Positions 22,066 through 34,870 of a stretch of DNA of 64,000 nt are shown one piece after another; the stretch's first letter is position 1; the number at the start of each line of letters is the position of its first letter. Source of the DNA: Malaya genurostris (lineage: Eukaryota; Arthropoda; Insecta; Diptera; Culicidae); assembly GCF_030247185.1 (NCBI RefSeq), contig NC_080570.1, positions 79,767,716-79,831,715 on the forward strand, read 5' to 3'. The translations under genes and the position numbers were made by a program. Under the pieces are notes generated by a model. It was not told the origin of the DNA. It did not search any database and saw only the letters and a program-made list of their open reading frames with translations.

Positions 22066-23921
22066 GGGGCCGTCCATAAAAGACGTCACGCTTTTTTGAC
22101 GATTTTTGACTCCCCACCCCCCCTTTGTCACAAAGTGTCACAGAAGCAAAGACCCCCCCCCCCCCCTATGTGACATGTCACGAATTCAAAATAAATAAAA
22201 TTCATCTCAATATGTATGACAAACCATACAAATATGAGGGAAAAATTGATTTATTACATGCTGTCATTAAAAAAAATCCCTAAAACTACAAAATCATCGG
22301 AATTATTTTATTAATATCAAATATATAAATTAACAAAAGTATTTGGTTGGAATTGATGAAACATTTAAATCATTTGTTTTATTCCCCCTAGGGGTACAAA
22401 GATATAATATTGTTTTAGGTAAAGTATAATATTTCCTTAGTGTAGCATACAGGGCTGAGAAAATAAAGAATGTTGGTTTGATGTTGGTGGAGGAAAATCA
22501 CATATGATCAAGATAAGACTTGACATGATCTACGTGTGAAATCGTTGATCTCCCGCCCTTTTGTCGTGAATACGACTTACTTTACTATGGGGTGCCTTTT
22601 CAAAATTTACCCTCTGAGAGAGTGATAAGTTTTTGATCGTGAATATCTATTGTTGTATCTAATGAATCAACATAATTCTTGCGACATGCCATCGGAAATA
22701 TGATCACAATTTTATGATAAAATTTTCAGTTTTGTGACATAGTCTCAAATAATTCAAAATTAAACTTTTCTGAAATGTTTGGTATAAACGAGTATCGAAG
22801 AGCATAATTCATATGGCGCGTTTGCCTTTCTCGTATTTTTAAAGCTCATATCTCAGTGATCTGTGAAAGGATTTATATAATCTAACTACCAATAGAATCG
22901 AAATTTTTCAATTTAAACGTGTATAGCAAAAGCATTGAAGTATTTCAATAGTACACTATTGAAGAACTTGTCTCATTTGATCCATGTCAACACCAGCCAA
23001 TCAGAACGCGTTCTGAGGAAGAGAACGAAATATCTGCTGCTGTACAACAAATCGTCCGGGAAAAATGTTCCGAGAAGTGGTGAATATCGCAGTGAGTTCC
23101 TCAATTTGGTCCTTGTGAATGCTAGAAACGAATCCCTACAACATATTGATAGTTTCTTTCAATAAATTGAATGCGGATATTTTTATAGCCGTTAGGACCG
23201 CCCATTAGTGAAAAAGCTACAAACGAAATCAGGTAGAAACAAGCCTCTCAATAAAAAGTGAAGCCTTCTTTGTTTTTGCGGAAAATGTGCAAAGGGGAAT
23301 GCTTGCATAATTCATACAATTGATCAACTAATTGATATTCGGAAGTGTTAAGGAACATGTCAGTTGTTTTCGTATTCACGACATCCAGTTATGTCTCTGA
23401 CATTACCCACCCGCCTTTTTTTCAAATGGAGTACAATTGAATAAACTGCATCAGAATCAGATAAGAGAAATTCTTATGATATACTATTATCAATTATAGA
23501 AAATTAAATTACTGAAAACATTGTCAGTGCATAACTTAATAAAACCGTTCGAAGGCATATTTTTCTTTTTTACTCATATTAGGCAAAATTTATTAATTTC
23601 GCTAATTTACTCGCTCCTCCGTGCACTTTTGCTGCCCACAACAGAAATGATTTCATGCATCATTCATTTCCGAATTTACAAGAAGAAGCTGTAACATCAA
23701 CAAATACACGTTTTCCTATAGAATGTAAACGTTTATTGTGGAGATTTTTTCAGGGAATATGGCAAAGCAGTAATATAATTAGGTATTTCAAAAATGCGCT
23801 CATTTAAAATATTAGACGTCACATTCCAAAAACCTCCCCCCCCTTCCCCCTGTCACAAAAGGTCACCTTTTATGAAACACCCCCGCCCCCTTGCGGCGCG
23901 ACGTCTTTTATGGAGAGCCCC
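22066..23921. mobile_element. TIR element ggggccgtccataaaagacg, interrupted by another repeat
   Basis: The left end ggggccgtccataaaagacg and right end gacgtcttttatggagagcccc are inverted. Poly-C/poly-G tracts lie just inside each end. The middle (about 22555-23420) is a foreign insertion belonging to the repeat cluster seen at 12455-19240. Non-coding apart from unrecognised frames. Confidence 0.65.
22555..23420 (+). repeat. nested copy of the 12455-18000 repeat family
   Basis: Begins ttttgtcgtgaatacgactt and ends tctgacattacccacccgcc, the left and right edges of the repeat cluster units. 22616-23165 matches 12700-13250, and 23170-23225 matches part of repeat R. The edges give a hint of the true ends of this unclassified element. 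Confidence 0.6.
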
Positions 23922-23926
23922 TAAAT

Positions 23927-25418
23927 AGACTCTATATTCTGGGTTCGCGTGTTCGGTGTTGATAAGGATCAATCTAAGCAGAATCTTGTGCATTTGCGGA
24001 TTCAAAAGTGTGACGATTAATTGAAAATGTCAATCATTGGAAATTTTGGTTGCCTTGTTCCACATCAACGGCTCGAACAACCCCATGGGGCTGATCCTTG
24101 TAGTTTTTAGCATAACAGCGTGATCATAACCGGGTACAACCTGCGTAGAGACAAAGTCTGTAATTATTTTGAAATGTTTGAAAGTAAACTCATTTACCTG
24201 TCCCGATTATTCCTATTGACATTCCATTGGTTTGCTACCAGCATGCTTGGTACTGGGTGCTTCAATCAGCCCATCAGTAGACATGGATTTTGGACGTTCG
24301 ATTGGCAGTCCTACAGCAGGATTCAAAACCGATGAGGATCCCTAACGCACGGGATCCTTCCGGCAACATCTGTCGTACCTTGCTGCAACAGAACATCAGA
24401 ATGAGCATGTACGCTAACCCATGAGTTCGTAACCCACTTCAGGTCACTCAGAATTGGTTCGATACAGTGTTGTGAAAATATCAAATATCACCGCTGAAAA
24501 AAAAATGCCCGATTTTAGTCATCGATTGTCACTATCCGCAAAATCAACGATGATTATGATCACTCGAAGAGAGTGTGGACAAAATCTCATCCCGTGCAAT
24601 ATCCCTATAGTGATGTTCCATAACTCACACATGATAATGAAATGATAATCATTCAAATTCATTTTCACGATTATCAGCAATGCAACGAATATCACTGAAA
24701 ATAGTGATATTTAAAATGGAAGGTAATGTATTTAAAATCAATTTCAAACTAACATTAACTTACCATGCTGATTAAAAACTTTTTTTAATCAACCTAGTGG
24801 TGTAATGATGAATTTCTCATATTAATTATGTTTTCAAAAACATCACTAGAAGATTCTGTCAAGATTTTCAAACTTCAATAAAATCGAAAACTTTCTTTGG
24901 TATAAACTACCATCACCTTTTCAATTTGAAAATAGTTTTATCAAGTTAATATAGATCTGCACGCTTACAAAACTGAACAAGGTACGCTAGGTGAGTGCGT
25001 TTTCTTCTTCTTCTTCCGTACCAGCACGTACCGATGCGCACCGATTCTGTATCATTTGGTATGACAGTTTTCTTTACTATTACCGGTGCGTTGGGAAGCG
25101 GAAACAGGGCACTAGTAGCCTCATGTAGATTCATATATCCACCAACTAATAGGATCTGCAGGTAGATAAATTTACCAGTAAATTTTATAAAAATGTGCAC
25201 CTCGTATCGCCATCGCTTGTGAAAAAAAACTACAAGGATCAGCCCCATGGGGTTGTTCGAGCCATTGATGTGGAACAAGGCAACCAAAATTTCTAATGAT
25301 CTACAATCGAATAGATTAATCAATCGTCACACTTTTGAATTCGCAAATGCACGAGAGTCTGCCTAGATTGAACTTTATTAGGAACTAAAACCGAACAACG
25401 CGAACCCAGAATATAGAC
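23927..25418. mobile_element. element with about 180-bp inverted arms
   Basis: The left arm (about 23927-24110) and right arm (about 25230-25418) are inverted copies containing cgcgaacccagaatatag and catggggctgatccttgtag. A related single arm lies at about 34700-34865. Between the arms, two short stretches look coding-like on the minus strand (about 24225-24350 and 24990-25140), but both are broken and unassigned. They may be captured exons. Confidence 0.5.
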
Positions 25419-25419
25419 T

Positions 25420-26500
25420 TTATTTGTCGTGATTTGTATTTGTTTTGTAGCCGACGAAATTACACCAATAGCCCAAATGTATGCAATTATATGTTTGTAC
25501 GCGATACGGATATCGATATTTAAGCTTGCGATACGGATATCGATATTTAAGCTTATCTTCGCCAAACTTGTGTTCAAGTTTTGTACCATTACAACCATTC
25601 TGCGATTTCGGTTGAAGCGATAAACTTTTTCTTGTTATCAATCGAGTTCATCTTATATAAATTGGAAATTAATCTTATGCACTCCAAATTTACCCTGTGG
25701 TAGTTGTCAATTTCTCAGGCGAAACGCCGTAACATGGAATTTCATCCGAACTTGCATGACACAAGATCAGAGCATACCAATTAAAGCTTCAAATCGTTTT
25801 ATGGCACTTTTTGTCTTGCTGTCTAGCAACAACCTACCCCTATAGCGTGTGTATGTATTGTATGTAATTACAAGGCAATATGTGCAAATCTATGAGAAAA
25901 TGCGCATTCGATTTTCTCGGAAATTTCTTAACCGATTTTTACAAACTAAGATGCAAATGAAAGGCCTTGAAATTCTTTGGAAAGTTGATCCCAATCCGAC
26001 TTCCGGATCCGGTATTACAGTGCGATTAGAAAAAATTTTCAATTTCGTGAGTATTAATGGGGAACACATTTTTGTTTTCTACACAGGGGTGCAAATTAGA
26101 AACTCAAGAAAAATGCACGTAGAAATGTGGTCAGGTTTTGAACAATTACAGCTCAGTCAATTTTGTATCGATTATTAATATTAATATTTCTACGTATTGA
26201 TTTGAATGTTCATAGTCATGTATTTTCAATTATAAATGATTGAAATTTTGATTAGTAGCGAGTAGTGTCCTATTTTGTCTGCTAAAATTCTCCGGCATAT
26301 CGGATTTCCCTGCCATAGACGACGGTTTTGAAGGAGTAAGCGATATATCAAAGTGAAAGCATCGCTCTGATTGGCCAATCGATCCACAAGCTAAGCTGTT
26401 GGAAACACGCAAATCTATAAATAAAAGCAAAATTGTAGCTAACGTTTCAGTCCTACGCGTAGTATGCTAGAGGTAGGTTGTCGCGAGACAGCAAGACAGG
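25420..26500. repeat. rearranged F1 element, copy 2
   Basis: 25420-25835 matches the left half of F1 copy 1, with a local 32-bp duplication (gcgatacggatatcgatatt appears twice). 26185-26500 matches the right half in reverse orientation. The stretch 25836-26184 between them is different sequence, with an open frame (25849-26178) of no recognised family. Confidence 0.5.
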
Positions 26501-26944
26501 CAAAACGATACGCTCAGCTGCTACGTTTAACAGTAGCCAACACGCAATGACACGATAGCTAGGTGCAGTCGTGAGAGCCACGACTCACGACAACAACATG
26601 GAGAACAGTTCATTCTGTCGCACTCTCTCACAGCAGTCAAAGCCACACCATTCGCTCTGCGGTAGTGTACGTACATTCTGGATAGGTAGCTGCTGCACAT
26701 GCACATAATATTCACAGTTTTCATATATATGTCGCGAGCTCGAAATGTCATGACATTTCTATAACTGGATAGTCATATCGGTCGTGACTGCTCTGAACTG
26801 CACTAGAGTGGGAGCGACGCTGTCAATATTGCTTGACGGGCAACCTGGAATAGTTATAAGATCATGTACAAAATGAATGTTTTTCATTCAATGTAATTTA
26901 TAATAGTAAATCGCTTGATAAAAACAGTATTTATCTTAACTAAT
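26500..26944. other. interval without gene; old repeat targeted by the gypsy element
   Basis: No gene is recognised. The last ~110 bp (ttataagatcatgtacaaaa and onward) match, in reverse orientation, 59190-59280. That stretch therefore contains the pre-insertion version of the gypsy target. Confidence 0.5.
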
Positions 26945-27182
26945 TGTTGTGATGTAAAACGAGGTGGATTCACAACAAACAAATATATTTTATTTAAAAC
27001 AACTAAAATATTATATACATTAAAATGTGACTTCTACTGCGAGCCATGATCGGAAGTAAAGTGTCGTAACGATGACAGCTGTGCGTGTTTCCTGCACGGT
27101 AACGTCAACGGGCTTTTGACAGTCATCAAAAGCTGTGAGCTACCGGCTGAACAGTGTTGCCGTTAGTGTGGTCCTCCCAACA
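26945..27182 (-). repeat. 3' LTR of the Mag-like gypsy element
   Basis: 238 bp, apparently identical to 31576-31813, with TG..CA ends. Confidence 0.9.
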
Positions 27183-27191
27183 TCTCCCCTT

Positions 27192-29147
27192 TTAATAGAG
27201 ATGATAAGGATCATACCTCACGGGTACTCTTCTAGTCCGCGAAGAGTGGCGTGAGATTACCGCTTCTTGTTGACTGTTTGCTCTCGTTGTGCGTGTATGA
27301 GAACGTTGAACAATCTCCCTAGACTCGGTATTCTGGGGAATTGAGTTCTTTGTTTCCGTTGTTTGAGTTTCCAGAATAATCTCTTGAGACTCTTGAGACG
27401 CCTGCTCAAGTGGTGCTGGACGAAGTCCCCAGGTATCTAAAAGAATATTCAGGGGAATATCGGTTGACTGCTGCTTGACTGAAGTTTCAGCTCCATAGCG
27501 CCTTCGTAGTTGGTTGCAGTGAGACCTGATAAGGTTCTGCTCTGATGATAACCACACGTTGTAGATTACCCGACCAACTCGTTCTAGCACCTGTCCGGGC
27601 TCCCAAGTCCAAGTATTGTTGCGATGAACTTTGGCCCAAACCGATTCACCAATCAAATATTTCCGACTTTTGGTACCATGCTTCCGGTTGAACTGTTCTT
27701 CTTGCTTGGAGTCTGCTGATTTGTAATACGCTGTAGGAGGCTTCAACAGGTCCAAGGATGTTCGCAATCGTCTGCCCAGCAACAATTCTGCTGGTGTCTT
27801 ACCTTCCGGTGCACTACGGCATGGTGTGGAGCGATAACACAGAAGGAAAGTATCAATTGCTTCCCGAAGGCTCTCTCCCCCCGTCATAATTTTTCTGAGT
27901 GTCCGTTTGAATGTGTCCACAAAACGTTCAGCCAGTCCATTTGATTGTGGATGATACGGTGGTGTTTTCAAATGAAGAATGCCGTTGTTGGTGCAATAGC
28001 TTTCGAAGTTCTCACTGGTAAACTGCGTGCCATTGTCTGTAATTAATGTTTCCGGCATGCCATGCCTCGAAAAAATTTCTCTAAACATGGTTAACGTTGC
28101 GGCCGTGGTGATTCGTTTAGTAGGGATAACTTCCGGCCATCTGCTGTACGCGTCCACAACAATCAGGTAGTAGATTCCATCTACTGGTCCGGCGAAATCG
28201 CAATGCACTCGCTGCCATGGTTGCTGTGGAAGAGGCCAACTTTCTAGCTTGGTCTTGCTGTTAGTTTTCGCTGCTTCAGCACACTTATTGCAGGAGCGAA
28301 CAACCTGAGCTATCTGTTCATCGATACCAGGCCAGTACACGTAATTACGCGCTAACGATCTCATTCGTTCCACACCTGGATGTCCTTTATGCAATTGATG
28401 AAGTACTCGATTCCTAAATTTGGTTGGGATGACTATCCGTTCTCCGTACATCAAACAGCTTGAAAATACTGAAAGACTATCTCGACGCTGTTGAAACTGA
28501 TGCAACTGTGGATCGCTGAGATCGGATCTATTAGTAGGCCATCTGGATTGCACGTAACTAATAACTCTCTTAAGAAGTGAGTCTGCTTGCGTTTCATCTT
28601 GGATCATCTTGAATGTGACTGGTAACACTTCTAAAGATTGTTCAAAACTGTGCTTGACTGATTCTTCCAACTCGATCGATGCGATGACATACTCTTCATT
28701 AGGCCGAATGTGATTGTTGATCAGCCGCGAAAGAACGTCTGCGTACCCAAAGCTTTCTGTTCTGACGTACTGAATGGTGAAGTTATATAATAGTAACGTC
28801 AGTGCCCACCGCTGCAGTCTGTTTGCAGTGTACACAGGAATACCTTTTTTGCTTCCGAAAATCGATAACAACGGTTTGTGATCCGTTTCGAGTATGAAAC
28901 TTCGACCAAATATCATGCGATGAAAACGCGTTACGGCGAAGATGAGAGCGAGTCCCTCCTTTTCTATCTGACTATAGTTGGTTTCAGCTGGAGTGAGACT
29001 GCGTGAAGCATATGAAATTGCTTTAATTGTTCCATCCGGAAATTTATGAGCTATGCGTGCACCGATTCCTTGCTGGGATGCATCCGCTGACACCACAATG
29101 TCGAGTTTTGGATTGTAGTGTGTCAACGCGAGCGGCGACTGCAGAAT
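27192..29147 (-). pseudogene. pol C-terminal part: RNase H and integrase
   Basis: This is the in-frame continuation of the gag-pol frame after a TAA at 29148-29150. It encodes the RNase H domain (VSADAS near 29060-29095, TDHKPL), then an HHCC zinc domain (about 28270-28400), and the integrase core with its three acidic residues in HCDFAGP, TDNGTQF and LAERF. It ends in a basic tail without a chromodomain. The domain itself is open for about 650 codons and looks well preserved. It is cut off from the upstream reading frame by two nonsense codons. Confidence 0.85.
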
Positions 29148-29186
29148 TTAACGAAATCTGTCAAATGAACGCTGACATGCTTCCGA

Positions 29187-31475
29187 TCAGATCCACTTTG
29201 AACCCGTTCTGAGTAGTTCATCCATCGGGAACCGAAGGTTGCGCATTTCCGGAATGTACTTTGCATAGTAATTGACAGCACCCAGATACGAACGCAACGA
29301 TGGAACATCATGTGGCGGTGGCATGCTTGCTACGGCTGCTGATTTGTCTGGATCTGGCTTTATTCCATCGCCATCAAGTATCTGTCCGAGGTACTTGATT
29401 TGTGACATTTGAAAACTGCATTTTTCAATCCTCACTGTGAAACCATACTCTCCGAGTCGACGCAGAGTTTGATGTAAATTGTGGTCATGCTCTTCTTGTG
29501 TACGGCCACCGACTAAAATGTCGTCTAGATAACCACATGTTCCGTTGAGATCGCTGACCATTGTGTCCACCAACTGCTGAAACACTCCCGGAGCTGACTT
29601 GATGCCCGGAGTTAGACGGGTGTAACGAAACAATCCCTTATGTGTGTTGATGGTGAGAAGGTACTGGTCGCGTGTATCAATCTCTACTTGAAGGTAAGCA
29701 TCTGACAAGTCGATGTGACTAAACAGTTTACATCCCGCCATTTTCGCAAATATGTCCTCAGGCAATGGTAGCGGGTACTGGTTGGACTCTAAATTACTGT
29801 TTAGTCCTGTAGAGAAATCAGCACAAATACGCACGGCTCCGTTTGGCTTCCGTACTACCACAATTGGTGCTGCCCAGTCTGAATGGTCAACTGGAACAAG
29901 AATACCAAGATCCTGAAGCCGCTGAATTTCATTTTCCACAGCGCTTTGCATGCTGTACGCCACGGGTCGTTTGGGGCGAAATATAGGCTTAGGATCTCCT
30001 TTCAAAGTGAGCTGAACTTTCGTCTTAGTACACAGTCCCATTTTACTGCTGAAAACGGTTGGGAACTGTGCCTGTAACACTTCAACATTGTGCTTTTGTG
30101 AACCGGTGACTTTGTGACAAATTGAACTAAAAGGAACGTCCCACAGTCCGAACAATTCTATCCAATCTGCGCCTAAAATGTTCAAATCAAGATTAGATGA
30201 TACAACACGACACAGACCTTTTTTAGAAATGTCGCCGATTTGCGCGTCGCACCAGAATTCCAGCGCTAGATCAAGTGGTTGTCCTGACGCTGTTCTAGCA
30301 CTGCATGTTGGCCTGACTCCTGGAGGCTGCCCAATGTGTTTCCAAAGCTGGTCAGATATAATTGTAATATCTGACGCTGAATCTATTTGCAACTGGACTG
30401 GAACCTTGTTGATTTGGATCTCAGCAAACTTCCTCCTTTGGCTGACGTTCTTGACTGATACCCCCTTGACGTCTTTGCTCACAGTAAATATCTTTTTATT
30501 TGAAGTACACTTTTTCGAAAAACAGGCACAATAACCTTCCTTGTGCCCTTTCTTTTTGCAGTCACGGCACTGATGCTCGCGGTACTGGCAGTCCTTTGAG
30601 AAATGCATGCCTCCACACGACCAGCAAGGAGTTCTTGGTCGATCGATACTGGAACCTGCGGCCGATCGAAGGTGCTTGTGGTTTGACTTCGATTTGTATC
30701 TACTTTGCTTAACTGCATGTACGACCGCTTGCGTTCGCGGATTTTCCACGAGACTGTTATCCTTTTTCAGATTCACCAGGTTCTTGCACTCTTCAACTAC
30801 CTTCTCCAGCGAAATTTCAGAAGTGTCGTTCAATTTAGTAATGAGCCGCATACGAATATCGGAATCTCTTGACGATTTTAATCCGCACACGAAAATGAGT
30901 GATTTGAACTGCTCTTCCGAAAGATCACTGATCTTGAAATCCACACATGCTCGATTTACCTTGCAAGAATATGACACGAAATCTTCTGCGTCGTCTTTAG
31001 TAATTTGAAGACATTGATATCGACGATGAAAGATAGACACTGGCGATCCAAAAATGGTTTTAAGCTTCTCGATGATTTGTTCGAAGGTGAAATCTTTTGA
31101 TTTCTTCGGGAAAATGAAGCTGGTGAAACGCTCATGTGCTGCTGGGTTTAATTTCCTCATTAGCAGTCGGACTTTCGCAGCATTATCCAAGCGTCCCGCA
31201 TCCTTGTCAAACAGATCTGCATACCTTGAATACCAAGTGTCGAACGTGCATCCTTGATCTGGATCGTAGACAAACTCGACGATGTTGCTGGCAAGCGAAT
31301 CTAACGTGATTTCATCTCTTGACAGGCCCTGTATGGTTAATTGGGTGGCTGACATCTGCGATGTGAGTTTTGCCATAAGCTGTTGTTGTTGGTTCAGGAT
31401 CTGGAGCAATAACTGATCGGTGTTTTGCTGCTGCTGGGCCGCATGAGCGGCTCCCGTACCCGGAGGATCTGACAT
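29187..31475 (-). pseudogene. gag, protease and reverse transcriptase of the Mag-like gypsy element
   Basis: Starts at the ATG at 31475 (MSDPPGTG) and runs to a TGA at 29187-29189. In order: a Gln-rich N-terminus, a gag domain, two cysteine knuckles (CWSCGG... and CRDCKKKGHKEGYC, about 30530-30625), an aspartic protease site with DSAS in place of the usual DTG/DSG-A, and reverse transcriptase with YLDD (about 29520). The frame stops just before RNase H. A second stop (TAA, 29148-29150) follows 12 codons later in the same frame. Both look like point nonsense changes rather than a programmed shift, because the frame does not change. Confidence 0.85.
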
Positions 31476-31575
31476 GGTCACTTAACCTCAATTTCCACGC
31501 AAACTTTTATTTGTCGAAACGTAGCGAACCATTCAATTTGCGCGGTACTGGCACCAACTAACCTCGTCGCCACTT

Positions 31576-31813
31576 TGTTGTGATGTAAAACGAGGTGGAT
31601 TCACAACAAACAAATATATTTTATTTAAAACAACTAAAATATTATATACATTAAAATGTGACTTCTACTGCGAGCCATGATCGGAAGTAAAGTGTCGTAA
31701 CGATGACAGCTGTGCGTGTTTCCTGCACGGTAACGTCAACGGGCTTTTGACAGTCATCAAAAGCTGTGAGCTACCGGCTGAACAGTGTTGCCGTTAGTGT
31801 GGTCCTCCCAACA
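31576..31813 (-). repeat. 5' LTR of the Mag-like gypsy element
   Basis: 238 bp, apparently identical to 26945-27182. The leader and primer-binding site follow on the minus strand. Confidence 0.9.
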
Positions 31814-32867
31814 CTAATGAATTCCGATATACTAATGATATTCGAAATGTATTGCTACGGCGAAGAAAAACTTATGTATATTGCCTTAAGAAGCAAAGCA
31901 AAGTCCTGGCATTACATTCCTTTTGTGGAATTTTTCCATTCTGTCACAACAGACTTCGCAGCCCGATTCTTGGTGTACTGAATCATTGCGTGGCTAGTAC
32001 TATGAACCTACTGACACTAAGAATCCTTATGAAACAAAGGTAGTATACAGTTTAATTTATGTTGAGAAACATATTGACAGTGTTGGTGATTGCCGAAAAT
32101 TTCACAGAAGCTGCTATATTGCTATCTATATTGTATACAACATTTTCAATCCGGTAGAAGATGCTATAAGAACTCGAGTCATTCAATGCATGAACCGCGA
32201 GAGAATTTTTCTACATTCCTTCGCTCCACTTCATACTCTGAGTATTTCTCGGCCCTTAAAAAAAATTACAGTCTGATAATGATCGTTGCTGTGTGGAATT
32301 TCCCAAGAGACAATCGCAAGTTGACAATTATCGCAGAAAATCGAATCGATGATTCAACTTGATGATTTTCATACTAGGTTGCAATATTTCAAAACCCTTG
32401 TGTGGAGCATTCACATACATTTTCATAGACACAACTTATACAAAGCTTATATGTACATAGTTAGAATAAGCGGCAATAGTAAAATGATTCTATCGCAATT
32501 ATCAACTGCCTGTATAGAATCGGATCGCGAAACGAGAATAAGCGACTGTTGTTGCTTCAGAGAAGATCCCCACAGCGGCGTGCAAACCTTTGATTCTCAG
32601 AAATGTCATCGAGAGAAATTCTGGCACTGGTGTCGATTCTATGTTAAATGAGCCATGCCGGGTTTTTGTTGTTGCGATGATTTCGAACTCTCTTTTATGG
32701 CACTGATTCTATCGTTGAAGAGTTGCCAAAGAACGTTCTTTGATACGATAAAAGCCATCCTTGCATATTGATTCATGCTCTTGATAGATTTGCGAAATTG
32801 CAAAGCCGAAAGGTCATGCAGAAAGAAAATGTTACTGCAAGAAGCATGTTTGAATGTTTGAAAGAAG
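31814..32867. other. interval without a recognisable gene
   Basis: The first ~60 bp continue the old repeat into which the gypsy element inserted (compare 59100-59175). The rest contains only short open frames with no known motif. Confidence 0.4.
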
Positions 32868-33145
<278 letters not shown>

Positions 33146-33600
33146 ATATATATATAGCCGGGGAAATATAAATATGCACCAAACCTCTACAAATTCGTTT
33201 ACACAGCTTTTCAGCTTTGCTCACTGAACCGCTTTCTTCCAACGAGAGTGCGGAGAACCAAAAAAGAATACAGAAAAACCGTCAGCATAGCGGACCAAAA
33301 CTTCCATGTGTATGTCTCCATACACCGCGTGAGAACAGACATAAAACGAATTTCAACGTTGAGCCTTTTTGTTGGATCTCTTTCGAAAGCTATAGAATTT
33401 GAAAAGGAGAAACTGTTCTTTGTGGTAAGCCATTATCTGATTGAAGAGAGTAGAAACAGCTACCGATGAGAGCACACGGGTACATTCACGAGAGAAAATG
33501 AGATCTATGACATTTTTATCCGCTTCAGTCACGGCAAAGTTCATTCGGCGACATTTGTACGGTTTGACTGTCCGCTGTTTCGTGTCATTTTCCAGTACCG
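33146..33600. other. interval without a recognisable gene
   Basis: Contains overlapping open frames on both strands (33217-33469 and 33353-33607) with no family I recognise and no supporting splice or motif evidence. Confidence 0.35.
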
Positions 33601-34870
33601 TTCGCAACCCAGGCCATAAAACGATTTGAAACTTTAATTATTATGCTCTGAACTTGTGTCATGCAAGCTCGGATGAAATTCCATGTAATGTCGTTTCGCC
33701 TGAGAAATTGGGTAAATTTTGAGTGCCTAAGATTAATTTCAAATTTATATAACATGAACTCGATTGATAATGAGAAAAACGTTTATCGCTTCAACCGAAA
33801 TCGCAGAATGGTAGAGAAACTTAACGCTATAAAAATAACTGTTTGCATACAAAACTTGAACACAAGACAAGCGAAGAGGAGCTTTAATCACAGACTAACA
33901 GACAGGACACTCAAATTAGATTCTTCAATCATTTTAACGGTCATTTCGAATATTCCTTTATTTGGGACAGTACTCACCTGTGTCATGATGGCGCCACGTT
34001 ACCCTATCAAAAATATCCTTTCTGTCATCTAGACTGTGTTTATTTTTTTCATTTACCAACCGAGTTGCCATTCATACAGAATTACCTGTAATGTATTTAT
34101 TTGTATACCTCCATGCGAATTTCATGCAGGATACAGATTAATTACATATTGCCAAAACTATATACAGAATTGTGCCTACTTCTCATCCTCCAACGCAATA
34201 CAAAATCGAACCCGTTTTGTTACAATATTTACTTGCTTCTGGTCTGCCGCCACTTAATTTCGGGTGAAAACTACCAACACAATAAAAAATAGTCTAGATG
34301 AACAACAACAGTCAAATAAATGGTTACCTTCCTACATCGCGAAAAAGTTAAATATATTATCAACGTAATCCAATAATTTATTGTGACGATTCATTTTCAA
34401 ATATTTTGATGAAATCAGGCATCCCTGCAAGCAGCTGATCGGTGTTGACAAACGAGGGGAAACCAACTAGTAAAAAAACTTGTACATAACACAAGGGGTG
34501 TACAGATAGTAAATAGTTCGCGCAGTACAATATAGATGGAACTAGTGCATCACGATAAATTATTTTTATAAGAATTTCCTCATACTGTCATGTCTGTTAG
34601 TCTGTGCTTTAATATCAAAATCGTAACGCAAGTATGTACAAAGGTATAATTGCATACATTTGGGATATTGGTGTAATTTCGTCGGCCATAAACAAACAAT
34701 GTTCGGTGTTAGTTCCTAATCAACATCAATCTAGACAGACTCTGCAATTGCAATTGCGGATTGAAGTGTGACGATTGATTGAACTGTTTGATTGTAGAAC
34801 ATTAGACATTTTGGTTCCACATCAATGGCTCAAACAACCCCATGAGGCTGATCCTTGTAGTTTTTTCGAT
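33600..34870 (-). mobile_element. F1 element copy 3 (inverted), split by a 718-bp insertion
   Basis: 33630-33888 and 34607-34690 match F1 copy 1 (21297-22058) in reverse. From 34700 the match continues into the arm shared with 23927-24110. The 718-bp element at 33889-34606 interrupts it. Confidence 0.55.
33889..34606 (+). mobile_element. 718-bp TIR element, copy 1, with 7-bp target duplication
   Basis: Ends are cacagactaacagaca(g/t)gaca inverted (21 bp). CTTTAAT is duplicated on both sides. It appears identical to the copy at 35945-36662. No transposase is visible; the short frames inside are unrecognised. Confidence 0.85.

Larger units (their letters stand above)
26945..31813 (-). mobile_element. 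full-length Ty3/gypsy LTR retrotransposon, Mag-like, with defective gag-pol
   Basis: Two 238-bp LTRs (TGTTG...CAACA) flank the element, with CTAAT duplicated at 26940-26944 and 31814-31818. In minus orientation, a candidate primer-binding site TGGCGACGAGG (31562-31572) lies three bases inside the 5' LTR, and a purine tract (aaaaggggaga) borders the 3' LTR. The gag-pol frame contains two in-frame stops. The LTRs look identical by eye, which implies a recent insertion. Confidence 0.92.
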
